A stretch of 64,000 bases of DNA. It comes from Ceratodon purpureus (taxonomy: Eukaryota; Streptophyta; Bryopsida; Pseudoditrichales; Ditrichaceae). Position numbers and translations under genes: made by a program. The stretch's first letter is position 1, and every line of letters starts with the position of its first letter. The stretch covers positions 19,767,690 to 19,831,689 of the forward strand of contig CM026423.1 of assembly GCA_014871385.1 (NCBI GenBank). The letters are read 5' to 3'. This document shows positions 1 to 10,556 of this stretch, piece by piece. Below the pieces are notes generated by a model. The model saw only the letters and a list, made by a program, of their open reading frames with translations. It did not search any database and was not told where the DNA came from.

Positions 1-3000
1 ATGTCTCTCCAAGCAGGGGATTAAACGGTTTACAGGTACGACCCTCTGTTGAGGCGTAACCTGAGACTGCAAAAGCTCCAATACATAGAAGCCTCATGAG
101 GCTATTACCCTGCACATGAGAGAGTATTCCAGTTCATTTAGAGAATTATATGACAGAGATTATCAACCAAAACAAGAGAGCAAATCAATGCTGATTGCAT
201 GTATCGAACCTACCGTTTGTCATGTATAAGAGTGAGTGCACAAGAGAAGTATATCTCACCCTCTTTCCATATTCCGCGGCCTTGTCCAAGAGGTAAGAAT
301 ATTCTACATCCTCAAAACACCGTTGCAAGGATGAGATCGGCTCATTAAAGTAGACCGGCAAGCAGACCTTTGTAAGATCCTTACCAATGTTGTCTTTGAT
401 CATAGACCATAAGCTCACACTCTTCTCTTTCTCCTTTGGATCGGGTAACACTTTCCGTCGAGCCACCTTTGGGTAATCAAAACCCACTATGTCCATATCC
501 ACTTCACTGTGACTGGGAGATTCTGAATGCTGCCTTTGAGAATTTGCAGATTTCCGAAGCGTATCTCTAGCCTCAAAGAAGACTTCATCTTCATCATCAG
601 AGTCTCCATCAATACCACCCTTGTGACTGTCAGTGTCCTCGTCTGATTCAGTGTCGCTTCCTCCTGTTAAGAAGATGCAAAAAGGCACAGTTGTACTCAG
701 TCACGACAGGCCAACTTAATGCAAAGTCACATTAATACCAAGCAGAACTGTTACTTTCAGAAGATATTGGTCAATCTAAGTGCGAAAAGTATTCAGTGAA
801 TGATCCCATATGACACCCACCGAAATGCTACAGGGCTAACACCTTAAAACAAATACGTATGATGAACTTAAAGCTGTCATGTTCTTGTTCAGATCCAGTG
901 CAGATACACAGTAGAAATATGTGTCAATCCCCAGAAAAGGTAAGTGGAACAGAGTGGTTGAGGAACACAAAGACAAAGGGTGATTAAAAGAAAGATAAAG
1001 GAATACCATAGTACTTCTTGAGTCCATGAAGCCCACCTCCGCCTGATTGACTTTGCATTTCATCCACAACAGTCGTCTCCAGTTCCACTTTCTCAGCCTA
1101 CAAAGAAAAGATTAGAACAATCAACAAATCTGAGTTTCATTAAGAGAATCTTTCAACATCCTACTTCCCCTCTTGATCTGCGATACATACACTCTCCCAC
1201 TTAAAACAACACTGCCATCTGCACTGCACGTGCGGCTACGCCAATCCCCCAGCTCAAAGTACCCGTATGTTTCACTGATCAACAGAAGTTTTAAACTCCA
1301 TAACTATCAAGTATCAATTCCAGAAAGCGTTAATAGACATCCTGGATTTAATGTAAAAAGGTGCAGCGATGTACCTCGAGCAGCCGCAATCTCTCGAGCA
1401 AAGATATCCGACGCTGTTGCATAACTCTCAACTGCTCCTTCACATCAGAAAACTCCGCCAGCATGACATCCTCACACTCCTTAACCTTCTCCTCACTTAA
1501 TCCACATTCGACAAGCTTTTGCCTCAACTTATCAGTAGAGATCGTAATCTCCTCTGAAGGGGTCACCAGACCAATATAATGTGAATTTCGAGGGAACAGA
1601 TCCTTGGCTGCTTTCAAGACAGTATACCAGTCCTGCCTATCAGCGCTTGACTCAGCTCGGAGGTGCAGAGTTTTCGTTCCCGTATAGATGTAGAACTTCT
1701 TGTCGTCAGACTGGCTATTCCGAAGGGAAGACACCTGACACCATTGGCCAAAGATTCTGGACAGTCAGGGAGATTTCGCAAACAGTAGAATGAGGAATAG
1801 ATTATCTTGACAACCATAAAATGAGAATCAAAACTGGAAACCCTACCACTGATCGAAGCTCACGCGATTGCTCAACAACAACAACAAAAAGAAATATTCA
1901 TCTATGAAGCAACAGACCTTGTCTTAAAACTGACTCCACATGATCCAATGAGCAAGATAAAATTGCCAAGAGATGAACAGAGAGCACGAACCTAAAGATG
2001 TAGCGAGCCCTACGAAACAATCAGCCTACTCAAACTCTCACTGAACCGCTAAGGACCAATTTCATGTCAATCGACAATTCCCGCAGTGGACCAAGAACCG
2101 AGTTCTACAGACACTGAAACAATAACAGCAGTCGTGCTCCAATTCGGCTGCTCCAAAAGATATATTATCAATATAACAGCAGCCGTGCTCCAATTCGGCA
2201 AGGCCTTATATCAAAAGTCGAGATGCACAAAAATTACACCGTCTCCATATCACCAACTACAAATTCCCAACCAAACCTCTCACCCGCTTAGGTTTCGTAC
2301 AGGCTGCAGAAATCCTAAGCAGAGACAAAACAATCCTTGCATAATTCACTCTTGTCTCAACGAATTGCGCAATGCAATCCAATCCCGGACACGTTAAACC
2401 TGACGAATTATCCACCTGAGCAAGACAGAACTGGCAACCCTCTCTCTCTCGTAATCACATACCTTGAGATGAATCTCGCCAGACGCTCTGAACTGGCTGT
2501 GATCACCACCACCACCACCACCACGATCACCACCACTACTATGCACATGCACATGCGGATGCGCATGCGGATGCGATCCCCTGTGCGTCTGCTTCTTCAT
2601 CAACTTCTGCGCCTCCTCGCCAATAATCCGATAGCTCTTAAACCGGTGATGACTAACCGTAACCTTATCATGGCCATGAACCTTGTAATACGAGAACACG
2701 CCGTCCTTCAACGCAAACCACCGCGGCCGCCACCCCTTGCCATAATTCACCCACTTATACAGAATCCCGGCCACATTGTCCGTCAAGGCGCTCCCGGGCG
2801 GCGACGCGCCCGCCTTCGTATCCACCACCTGGAACAACTCCCCGGAGAAATTCGTGGCCGTCTTCATCCCCCCCTCCGGCGTCACGGTGAACACCTTCCC
2901 CACCCCGACATCCTCAACCCCCTCCATCGCCCCCCGCTTCGACGCCGCCATGCTCGATCGACTCACACTGCCATTGCGCCCCTCCGTGGGACTCCCCGGC

Positions 3001-3071
3001 TCAGACGACGTCGGGAACATCCTCCCGCCCTTGTCCACGGGCGCAGGCGCGATGCAGCACAGCGAATGCAT
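1..3071 (-). CDS. Oxysterol-binding protein-related protein (ORP), N-terminal part, 5 exons
   Basis: ORPs move sterols and phosphoinositides between membranes at contact sites. The coding exons in transcription order are 3071-2463, 1734-1375, 1097-1007, 663-260 and 109-1. All junctions are GT/AG and the phases close, giving 524 visible codons before the gene leaves the window. The start MHSLCCIAP at 3071 resembles plant ORP1/ORP2 N-termini. A PH domain spans about residues 100-250 and is split by intron 1 ([18 protein letters not shown], then [15 protein letters not shown]). It carries a His/Gly-rich loop ([15 protein letters not shown]). A predicted coiled coil follows ([22 protein letters not shown]), then an acidic linker ([12 protein letters not shown]). 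The ligand-binding domain opens with [14 protein letters not shown] and reaches NPLLGET. The family fingerprint EQVSHHPP would lie beyond the edge. Upstream 3072-3350 is C-rich, as expected of a 5' leader. The plant PH-ORP subgroup is well supported; the exact paralogue is not. Confidence 0.93.
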
Positions 3072-4118
3072 CCGTCTCCACTGCAGTGCCTCAGGTGGCG
3101 CGCATCCCCGCCCCCCCGGCGCTCGCTTTCCCCCCGCCCGCGTGCGCCTGGCTCCACGTCCGGCCTCGCCCCTCTACTCCCTGACCCCCCGGCCCCACAG
3201 CGGGCGCGGCATCGCCCCCGGTGGCGTTACCATCCTTGCACACTTGTCCCGGGCGCCCAGTCTCCTGAGTCGGTCCCCGTCTCCCTTACAGTCCCGCGTG
3301 CGCGCTCGCCGTGTGAGTCATCTCCCTCACTCCGGAAGAGTCCGGGGGACCGCTTTTGTTTGTGCGTTTTGATGAGTCAAGTGATGCAGCTCTGCGATGT
3401 CCTTCTGAATGTGGTTTGGGTGTTGGGAGGAAGAGTTGGTGCTTCGGAGGACTGTTGCTGTTGCGGGTGCGTTCGTGGTGGGGTTTGGTGTTGGGGCTTT
3501 TATGTTGCCCACGTTAGGCTACGGCACTGTGCCTGCCGTGCTTTGAGAGCGTCTTGCTTATTTTTGGAGTGTGGAGTGTGGTTTTCAGTTTGGTGGGGGA
3601 AATGTGTTTGTGATTCGAATGATGGGTTTGGATTTTGGGGCTCACTCTTTAATGAGGAAGGTGCTGGATTTGGGAATTTTTTGAGGAGTTGGGATTGTTT
3701 ATTGGCCTCGGTTTGTCAATTTAGAACATATTGTTTTTGAGTTTTTGACAAATGCTTCGTGATTGAAATGATTTTCACGTGTACTTAACTATGTATTTTA
3801 TGTGATTCAATTTTTTCATAAATTTTGGACAACATTGAAATTTTAATGATTTGTAAAGTTTTTGGATGTGAAAATTAGAATTTTCAAAATACTCAATGGG
3901 GGTGGGGAAAGAGGGAAAGTTCAAAATTCCACCTTCCTACTTGTTGAGATTTTGAACATTTAGTTGAAAGTTGCCAAATTAAATTATTTACAAATCATAT
4001 TGATGTAGATACAAATATATTGAAATGATTTGACATGTATGAAATTTGATTGTAATGTTTTTATACAAGTTGAGTTATTTTGATAATATTTGAACTATTT
4101 TATATCAATTGGATTGTT
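3072..4118. other. Spacer upstream of the ORP gene
   Basis: The first 300 bases are C-rich and probably hold the ORP 5' untranslated region and promoter. From about 3400 the sequence becomes T/G-rich and then AT-rich. I see no gene. A long plus-strand open frame crossing 2337-3740 is a shadow of ORP exon 1 and its leader. Confidence 0.6.
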
Positions 4119-4309
4119 GAAAGATATAGATTGGATTAAAAAAATCTAAAGATAAAAGATTGACAAAAGGAGGATATAGATTGGATTAAAAAGTTTTTTT
4201 TTAAGATAAAAGATTGACAAAAAGAATGAATATAGTATACATCATAGTTTAGATGAAGATAAAAGATTTACAAAAAGCATGAATATAGTGTAGATCATAG
4301 CTCAGATCG
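4119..4309. repeat. Degenerate tandem repeat, about 50-80 bp unit
   Basis: Three imperfect units share the core AAGATAAAAGATTGACAAAA (near 4149, 4203 and 4256, the last with T for G). Units 1 and 2 both begin GATATAGATTGGATTAAAAA. Units 2 and 3 share a downstream GAATATAGT...ATCATAG segment. The array abuts the 3' side of the SINE-like element at 4290-4435 and could be part of its tail region. Confidence 0.55.
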
Positions 4310-4435
4310 CCAGGCGAGAGTTGGCCCTACCAACATAGCCTATGGTCGTAGGCCCCACACTAGCCTGGGGATTTGAGCTCAGAACCACTTCACTATTGTG
4401 CCATGATTCAAACCACTACACCAAGGCTCTGGTGC
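4290..4435 (-). mobile_element. tRNA-derived SINE-like element
   Basis: Read on the minus strand, the sequence has an A-box-like TGGTGTAGTGG (plus 4413-4423). About 45 nt later comes a B-box-like GCTCAAATCC (plus 4369-4378), followed by CCCAGGCTAG. Spacing and order match an internal RNA polymerase III promoter of tRNA origin. Much of the cloverleaf is lost, so it is a SINE head rather than a working tRNA gene. The tail probably extends into the tandem repeat at lower coordinates. No target-site duplication was found. Confidence 0.5.
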
Positions 4436-4482
4436 TTTGAAAGGCTAACACAATTAGTATTTCATACTCATATTGAATCCTA

Positions 4483-4902
4483 AAGGCCTGTTCGCACCTC
4501 GTCTTTGCAAAGATCGAGATAAAAATTTAGCTCTCCACAATTTTGGGAAAAATACTTTCTTTGTAGGAAAGGTGTCATCAATGAGGCTTGGAAAAGTGTG
4601 AACAATAATAGGGGGATTACTTAATGGCCCATCAAGTGCCACATTAGCTAAGACCACTCTTTAGTGTTCAAAACTAGAGAATATTTCCTACTTTGGTGCT
4701 TCCTTAAAAATTGCCTACTATTGCTCAAATATTTTTTGTCTTCCTAAATGTTAGCTAATACCCATTCTTAAAAGTGTGCCATGTGTACATCCATGTAGGA
4801 TTGGTAATTACTAAAGAATCTAGGTGCAAACACACATTTTTTTAAGCATGTACTAAGACCTCCTTTTAAGACCACCTCTAAAACCAAGTGCGAACATACC
4901 TT
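4483..4902. mobile_element. MITE with about 20-bp inverted termini (unclassified, hAT-like look)
   Basis: The left end AAGGCCTGTTCGCACCTCG (from 4483) is matched by the inverted right end CCAAGTGCGAACATACCTT (to 4902), with a few mismatches. The 420-bp interior has no meaningful coding capacity. The open frame at 4454-4657 on the minus strand is incidental. GGCCTGTT-type ends are common in plant hAT MITEs, but I could not find the 8-bp duplication that would prove it. Confidence 0.55.
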
Positions 4903-5490
4903 AATTCATGTGTCTTTTAAAAGCATACAAATTCTTCTTTAATTAGTAAACATTTATTGTAGATGTGAGGTTTAGCGTCTCTTATTACTGTACCAGTGTA
5001 CTCACAATAACAAGGATTAAAGGATTTTTTGAGAATTATTTGAAATTCTTCAATTATTTTTTATATATCTTTACAAAATGCATTCATGATTTCTTTTGAA
5101 GATCATCAAAATCTTGAAAATATAAAAAATTACTTAAAATACCTTATAATTTGTAAAATATATAATTTGAGTCTAAAAATAATATGAGTCTAAATTGGCA
5201 CACAACAAAAATTTCACATTCCTTTGTAAATACTTTCAAAAAAATGTACGTATTATCATACATTCATTTTTTTCTTAATATTAGTATAATTTTCCTTTAA
5301 CAATAAAACAAAAAATAAAAAATCCTCAAAATTTATCATTCCATTATAATATAAATTACTTGAAAGTTGAAATCACTTCATCATTGCAAAAACACCTTGA
5401 TAGAATAAATGTGCACATTCTTTTTAGTATAAAGATTTATAATGACTTTTATAGATAATTGTGTATTTAAGCTGGAGTCAATGATTTATA

Positions 5491-5729
5491 CTCCCTTTGT
5501 TTCCAAAAGAAACCATGGTTTCTACAAAGTCTTTGTTTCACAAAGAAACCATTGTTTCATTATTACCAGGAAGTCAACCATCAATATACATATTGAAAAC
5601 CGTGTTAAGCCAAATGGCATTATCGCATTTGAAATCCGTGTTAACCCAAATGGCATTTTCAATTTAAATAAGCAAAATTAAAGGCGGCGTGTGCTTAATT
5701 AAAGGCGTGTCCTTTGGAAACAGTGGGAG
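5491..5729. mobile_element. Stowaway-type MITE (Tc1/mariner) with TA duplication
   Basis: The 239-bp element begins CTCCCTTTGTTTCCAAA and ends TTTGGAAACAGTGGGAG, inverted termini of about 17-19 bp. It is flanked by TA on both sides (5489-5490 and 5730-5731). CTCCCT ends and a TA target duplication are diagnostic of Stowaway. The interior holds short repeats (GTTTC/AAGAAACCA, and two copies of CCAAATGGCATT). It is non-autonomous and has no transposase. Confidence 0.8.
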
Positions 5730-5731
5730 TA

Positions 5732-7022
5732 TTTGCTAATGAAATTTTTATAATTTTCTTTGTTGAAATTGTATATTTGAAAAATAAAAAACTAAAAAAT
5801 ATTATAAATCTCAAAGCTTTCATTGTTTTCACTAATAATCCCTACTAATTGTCAACTATAAGATAAAAATTTGATATATAAAGTATTTTTAAGTACCTCT
5901 TGATATTGGAGTTCTTTTTTACTCAAAAATATTCAATGAATTTTGATTTTAACTAAATTGACATTATATGACCAAAATATATTATGATTACTGAATTACG
6001 AGATGGATGATAAGCCATTGCGAATCAGAACTGCAGAAGGCGCCAATGATTATAATTTGTTCAGAAGCCAAAATCAAGAATTAAAGAATTTATAGCTTCT
6101 CAACCATTTATATCAAAATAGTATTAAAGTACATTATAATGTCTTATGTATTGTATATTTAAATCAAATTTAAAATATATATTTAAAATTTAAAAAGATA
6201 ATGAAACAATTGTTTGTAAGTAACATTCAGTAGATGTAAATCCAAAACTACAACATTCTTGCAATATGAATGTATGCGTAATCAGCTTCGCTTGAATCCT
6301 TTTTGAAGCTGAAGTTGCAATAGATGCGACCGTCACTCTAGTCATAGCCAACTTTTTTTCTAGCTACTTACAATAAAAAGCATTTATTTCTAAGGCTATA
6401 GTAAACTTGACACCAATACAATACCACTCTTTGACACAAACTTCTTGGCTCTTCAATACATCCAGTTTTCATTTAAGCTTGCAAACTGATTTTTTTATTT
6501 TTTATTTTTTAAATAACCATAAATCAAGGCAATCCAAAGAATTTTTTCAATTATCCCAAAAAGCTTGAAACTCTTACAAAATGTTGCTTAGATTCGGACT
6601 CCGAGTTAGCGCCAAACCCTTGGTTAAACCCCACGTTAACCCTTCAACAAAGAATCGTAAATCGAGACACCACAAAGCACATTTCCCCATCCCACCCCAT
6701 AAAGAAACTAGAACAAAACTGCAACACCAAAACTTACTGTATATAGGGTAGGGAGCCCTATCATTGCGCCACAAAAACGAAATCCAGTATGAGAAAAGTG
6801 ACCAACTAAGACTAACAAAGGCAACTTCAAGTTCTTCACCTAGAAACACCAACACCCCTCACAACCTTCCTCTTCCTCTACATTCCCACTTCATCTCTTC
6901 CTGAGAGATTGCAATCTTAGTAGTATTACTCAGATTCTGGTTTCCTTGCGCATGCTGAGCTGCTTCTTACTTTTCTTCAAAAGCGCCATCGTTCTTTCTT
7001 CTTGTCCCTAATCCTATTCCTC
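5732..7022. other. AT-rich spacer
   Basis: No gene or structured repeat is recognised. The minus-strand open frame at 6574-6855 has no recognisable domain and no codon-like composition. From about 6600 the base composition becomes more balanced toward the Tourist MITE. Confidence 0.5.
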
Positions 7023-7025
7023 TTA

Positions 7026-7433
7026 GAGCATTTCTAACGGAGACTCTGGGAAATGGCTCTAGCAAAGGCTTTGGGCGAGCTTGGGGAATATGACAAAGGC
7101 CTAAAAATTCGGCCCACTGGCACCACACCCACCGATGGCTCTCGACATCAGAGGTGAGCCTGCTACGTGAGAAGTGCAGCCTGCTACGAAGCTCTCCCAC
7201 TTCCCACCATCCTTCCTGAAAAGGTGCAAAAACCAAGAAGATTCGCTTTGACCACCTCTCAAGAGTGGTGTAGAGAGCTCTGTATATTGTGAGATTTGGC
7301 CGTGCCCTGGGCCTCCTTGCCAGAGCCCGACTACTACGCTGCCATTGCAGAGTGACCAGTGCGATTCCACTTTCCCTCTTCGACAGCAAGTGGCCGTTTT
7401 TCTGGCCTCTCAGAGTCTTCGGTGGAGACGCTC
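7026..7433. mobile_element. Tourist-type MITE (PIF/Harbinger) with TTA duplication
   Basis: The 408-bp element starts GAGCATTTCTAACGGAGACTC and ends with the inverted copy GAGTCTTCGGTGGAGACGCTC. It is flanked by TTA at 7023-7025 and at 7434-7436. GAGCATYTCYAACRG ends with a TTA duplication are typical of plant Tourist elements. It is markedly more GC-rich than its surroundings. The interior repeats AGCCTGCTACG twice near 7150-7190. Open frames on both strands here (7101-7506) are not genes. Confidence 0.78.
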
Positions 7434-7734
7434 TTACTCTGTCATGGCTCCCTCTCTGGAGCCCTCCCTTTGTCTCTCTACCTCCAAGACCCTTCATAGC
7501 CTCCATCTCCCTCTACATCTCGACAACATGTCACTGCAATCATGGAAGTATTACTTAAGTATTTCATTTAATAAAAGTGAATGATGTATTATTATTTGCA
7601 CATGTGATTTATTTTTAAAATAGATTGTATATTAAAAAATCAAAAATAATTTTTTATAATCATATAATATTTTTGGATTATTTATAATGTGCTTTGTGAA
7701 AATTTGTTAGAGGCGATACAAATTTTGGAAATCT

Positions 7735-9830
7735 GTATCTTGCTTTGAATGTTTTATGTTACATCAAGCTAACCTTGGGGGGTTCAAAACATTGATTGAC
7801 ATCCTACAAATGGTAGCCCAAAGTCGTCCTAATGGACATGCAATTTTTTCTGAATTCGACGGAAGGTTGTCCTTTATCAAGGAGCAGAATGTCAGACAGT
7901 GTTTCAAGTAGGTATTCTCTGTCTTAAGCAAATTATATTGCTTTTGAACATCGCTCAGTTATGCAGGACGTTAGCTACTACTTATACTATAATAAAACTA
8001 TCATTGTATATTTATTATACTTTTATTTATTCAAATTTTGAATCAATTACATTAATTTCATTTATAATATTATCCATTTATTTTAAAATATTGTATAGAA
8101 TGGACATTAGAGTTAGTATTCGGCAATATTTTTGGTTGATAATTAAATATTCTTCATGATTTGATTATTTTTAATATTAACATCTCTTCAACTAATTTTT
8201 TTATAAGTCATTGTGTTTTGCTTGTTTGGTTTATATGAAGAAAACATTATAAGTGTCATTGTGAAATTTTTGAAATAATATCAAATGGCATGCTTCAAGG
8301 AAGAATATAATATTGAATCACTTACAAGATTGAATGATTTAATGCGAGAGTAAGTGTTTTACATTCTTATTGTTGTATTCTTTTGTATGTATCAATTAGA
8401 TTATAAATTCATCTACTAATTTTTTTCTTTGAGATTTTCGAATAACTGATAATTTTTTATAAGTTCTGTGTTAAAAAAAATGATTTGTTTTTTAAAGTTT
8501 TAGTGTAGAAAATACTTTTGTGAGGGTATTATGAGATTGGCAAAGTTTGGACTTTCAACTTATCAAAATTCATGACATGTCTTATTACAGTACTACAATT
8601 ATTTGTTCATGTTCTCTTTTTAAATATTGTTTAAATTTGTATAAAAATCTGCATATAGCATTGATGAAAAAGACAAATAGAGCTAGTGATGAAAAAGACA
8701 TGTAGAGTTAGTAACAAAGGATTTTCAAAATTATATTATAAAATACAACACAAAAAGATTTTCAAAATTATATTATAAAGTACAACAGAAGATTACAGGC
8801 ATCACAAACAAATGTTCTGGGAATGGATGGATTTGAGAAGCCTAAGAATAAAAACCCCCCCTTGAATGAGGTATGTGATACCACATTCTTGAAAACAAAA
8901 TCTCATAATGAACATGAATTTATAAAAAAATTATAAATACTACAACTATTTTTATTTTATTTAGTACGTTTTTAAATAATTTAGGTACAACTATTACATA
9001 CACTTAAGTGTTTAATGAACATGTGTTAACTATTTATATACATTTATAATTACACGTATGAACTCAGTATTTACCATAGTGTTATTATTTTGTATATATG
9101 TTGATTTTTAATTTTATTTTGTTATATATGCAATAAGCAATGGACAAGGGGGAACATCTAATGAGTGGTTACACCGTGACTATAAAAAGACTAATAAGTA
9201 AACTTCCAAAATGCAATTGCAATTGGTCATCTTGAAATATACAATTTAATAAAACTAAAACAAGTTTTGCGGAATTAGCATGATATTCGTTCACACTTGA
9301 TAAATAGTTTGGATGCATATTTTTGTTTATAAAATTAGTGTATAAAATATAATTTTTATTTTATTTTATTTTATTTTATTGTTGCAACTCATTCTTATCT
9401 ATACAACTCCTCATATGGCATCGTTTTGGAGCAAGTTTAACATCATGGTAGGAATTGGTTTAGCAGTGTTTCTTTACGATCAGAGAACACTAGAGATCAA
9501 GATACCACATTATTTGGGCAACTAAGGATTTTATCCAAATGCCTTGTTTGGGACAACAACATAGTATTTACATACAAAGAGTTTGCATTGTTGAAAATGT
9601 GTTTTTTTAGGTGTTAATAATGTATGTGATTATTTCAAATTGAAATGGGAAGAAGCAGCTCGAACGTCTTTTAGAGCAATTGTACAACTGATACCTGACT
9701 TTGTAACAAATATTGAATATTTTGTTAATAAATTTAAATTTAAAGTGAATAATAGTGGGCATGATATGTGCCGAGCCTTCACTCTACAATGGTCCATTGA
9801 TCAATGGTTCATACACTAATTATTTTTTCC
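7735..9830 (+). pseudogene. Unidentified exon-like islands, possibly a decayed or unrecognised gene
   Basis: Several short stop-free islands look exonic within very AT-rich DNA. At 7755-7906 the frame reads LIDILQMVAQSRPNGHAIF and SEFDGRLSFIKEQNVRQCF, followed by a possible donor CAA|GTAGGT. At 8776-8870 ASQTNVLGMDGFEKPK lies between an AG acceptor and a GAG|GTATGT donor. At about 8285-8350 a stretch encodes MACFKEEYNIESLTRLN before GTAAGT. At 9630-9820 one frame reads CDYFKLKWEEAARTSFRAIV. I do not recognise the family and could not join these into one phase-consistent gene, so this is tentative. Confidence 0.2.
8720..8787. repeat. Tandem duplication of a 37-bp unit
   Basis: GATTTTCAAAATTATATTAT plus AAARTACAACA occurs twice back to back with one substitution. 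It is a simple local duplication in AT-rich DNA. Confidence 0.7.
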
Positions 9831-10421
9831 CAATTTTTAATGATTCCTAATGCTTATGTAATTTAATAAAAAAATTATATTCTACTAATGTTAAGATCAT
9901 ACAAGTTTAATATCATATCTTATATCAATTTTTTCCAAATTAACATTACATATTTTAAAAATATATATTGAATATAATTTTTTTTTGCATAGATTTTACA
10001 TGCTGATAATTAGTTATAATTTTTACACTATTTTATAGAGGTTACAAAATTGATACAAAATTTATTCAAAAAAGTTAATAATATATTTATACCTATATTT
10101 GTATATAAGTTTTATGTATCAGTAACCAACAAGAAACAATAATTCGATCTAAAATTTACATTGATTAGTGTCTAGTAGATTTGATATTAAATTTGTACAG
10201 AGTTTGGAGTTCCCTGATGGCATTCTATCTGGCGATGGCGAAAGAACAAAACTTCCTCACACTCCGAAACACAGGAGTCAGCACTTGTCGATTGATATCC
10301 GCTTCACAAACTCTGGCAATACTAGCGCAATACACCTCAATAACCAAACAATACCAATGTGATACCCTGTAGCGCATGCCATCACATGGACAAGAAGTCG
10401 ACGTCGAGAAACCTGCAGGCC

Positions 10422-10430
10422 AAACCCTAA
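10422..10430 (+). promoter_or_regulatory. Telo-box (AAACCCTAA) upstream of CTNNBL1
   Basis: The motif lies 127 bp upstream of the CTNNBL1 start codon, probably in the 5' leader or core promoter. Telo-boxes near transcription starts are common in plant genes for growth, translation and RNA processing. A role here is inferred. Confidence 0.35.
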
Positions 10431-10556
10431 CTCTGCTTCGGAAGCTGAAGCTGGAGCTCACGTCGTCGAGGTGGAGGTTGCGCCATGCCATGTGAAGCGA
10501 TCTCTTCTCGTGTCGGATGCGTCATAGTTTAGTGTAGTGTTGGACTGCAGGGAGCG

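Noticed and set aside
2337..3740. 467-aa plus-strand open frame
   Set aside because: It runs antisense through ORP exon 1 and its C-rich leader; composition (Arg/Pro/His-rich) reflects the opposite strand, with no domain.
6967..7506. 179-aa minus-strand frame
   Set aside because: Overlaps a complete Tourist MITE, and has no recognisable domain.
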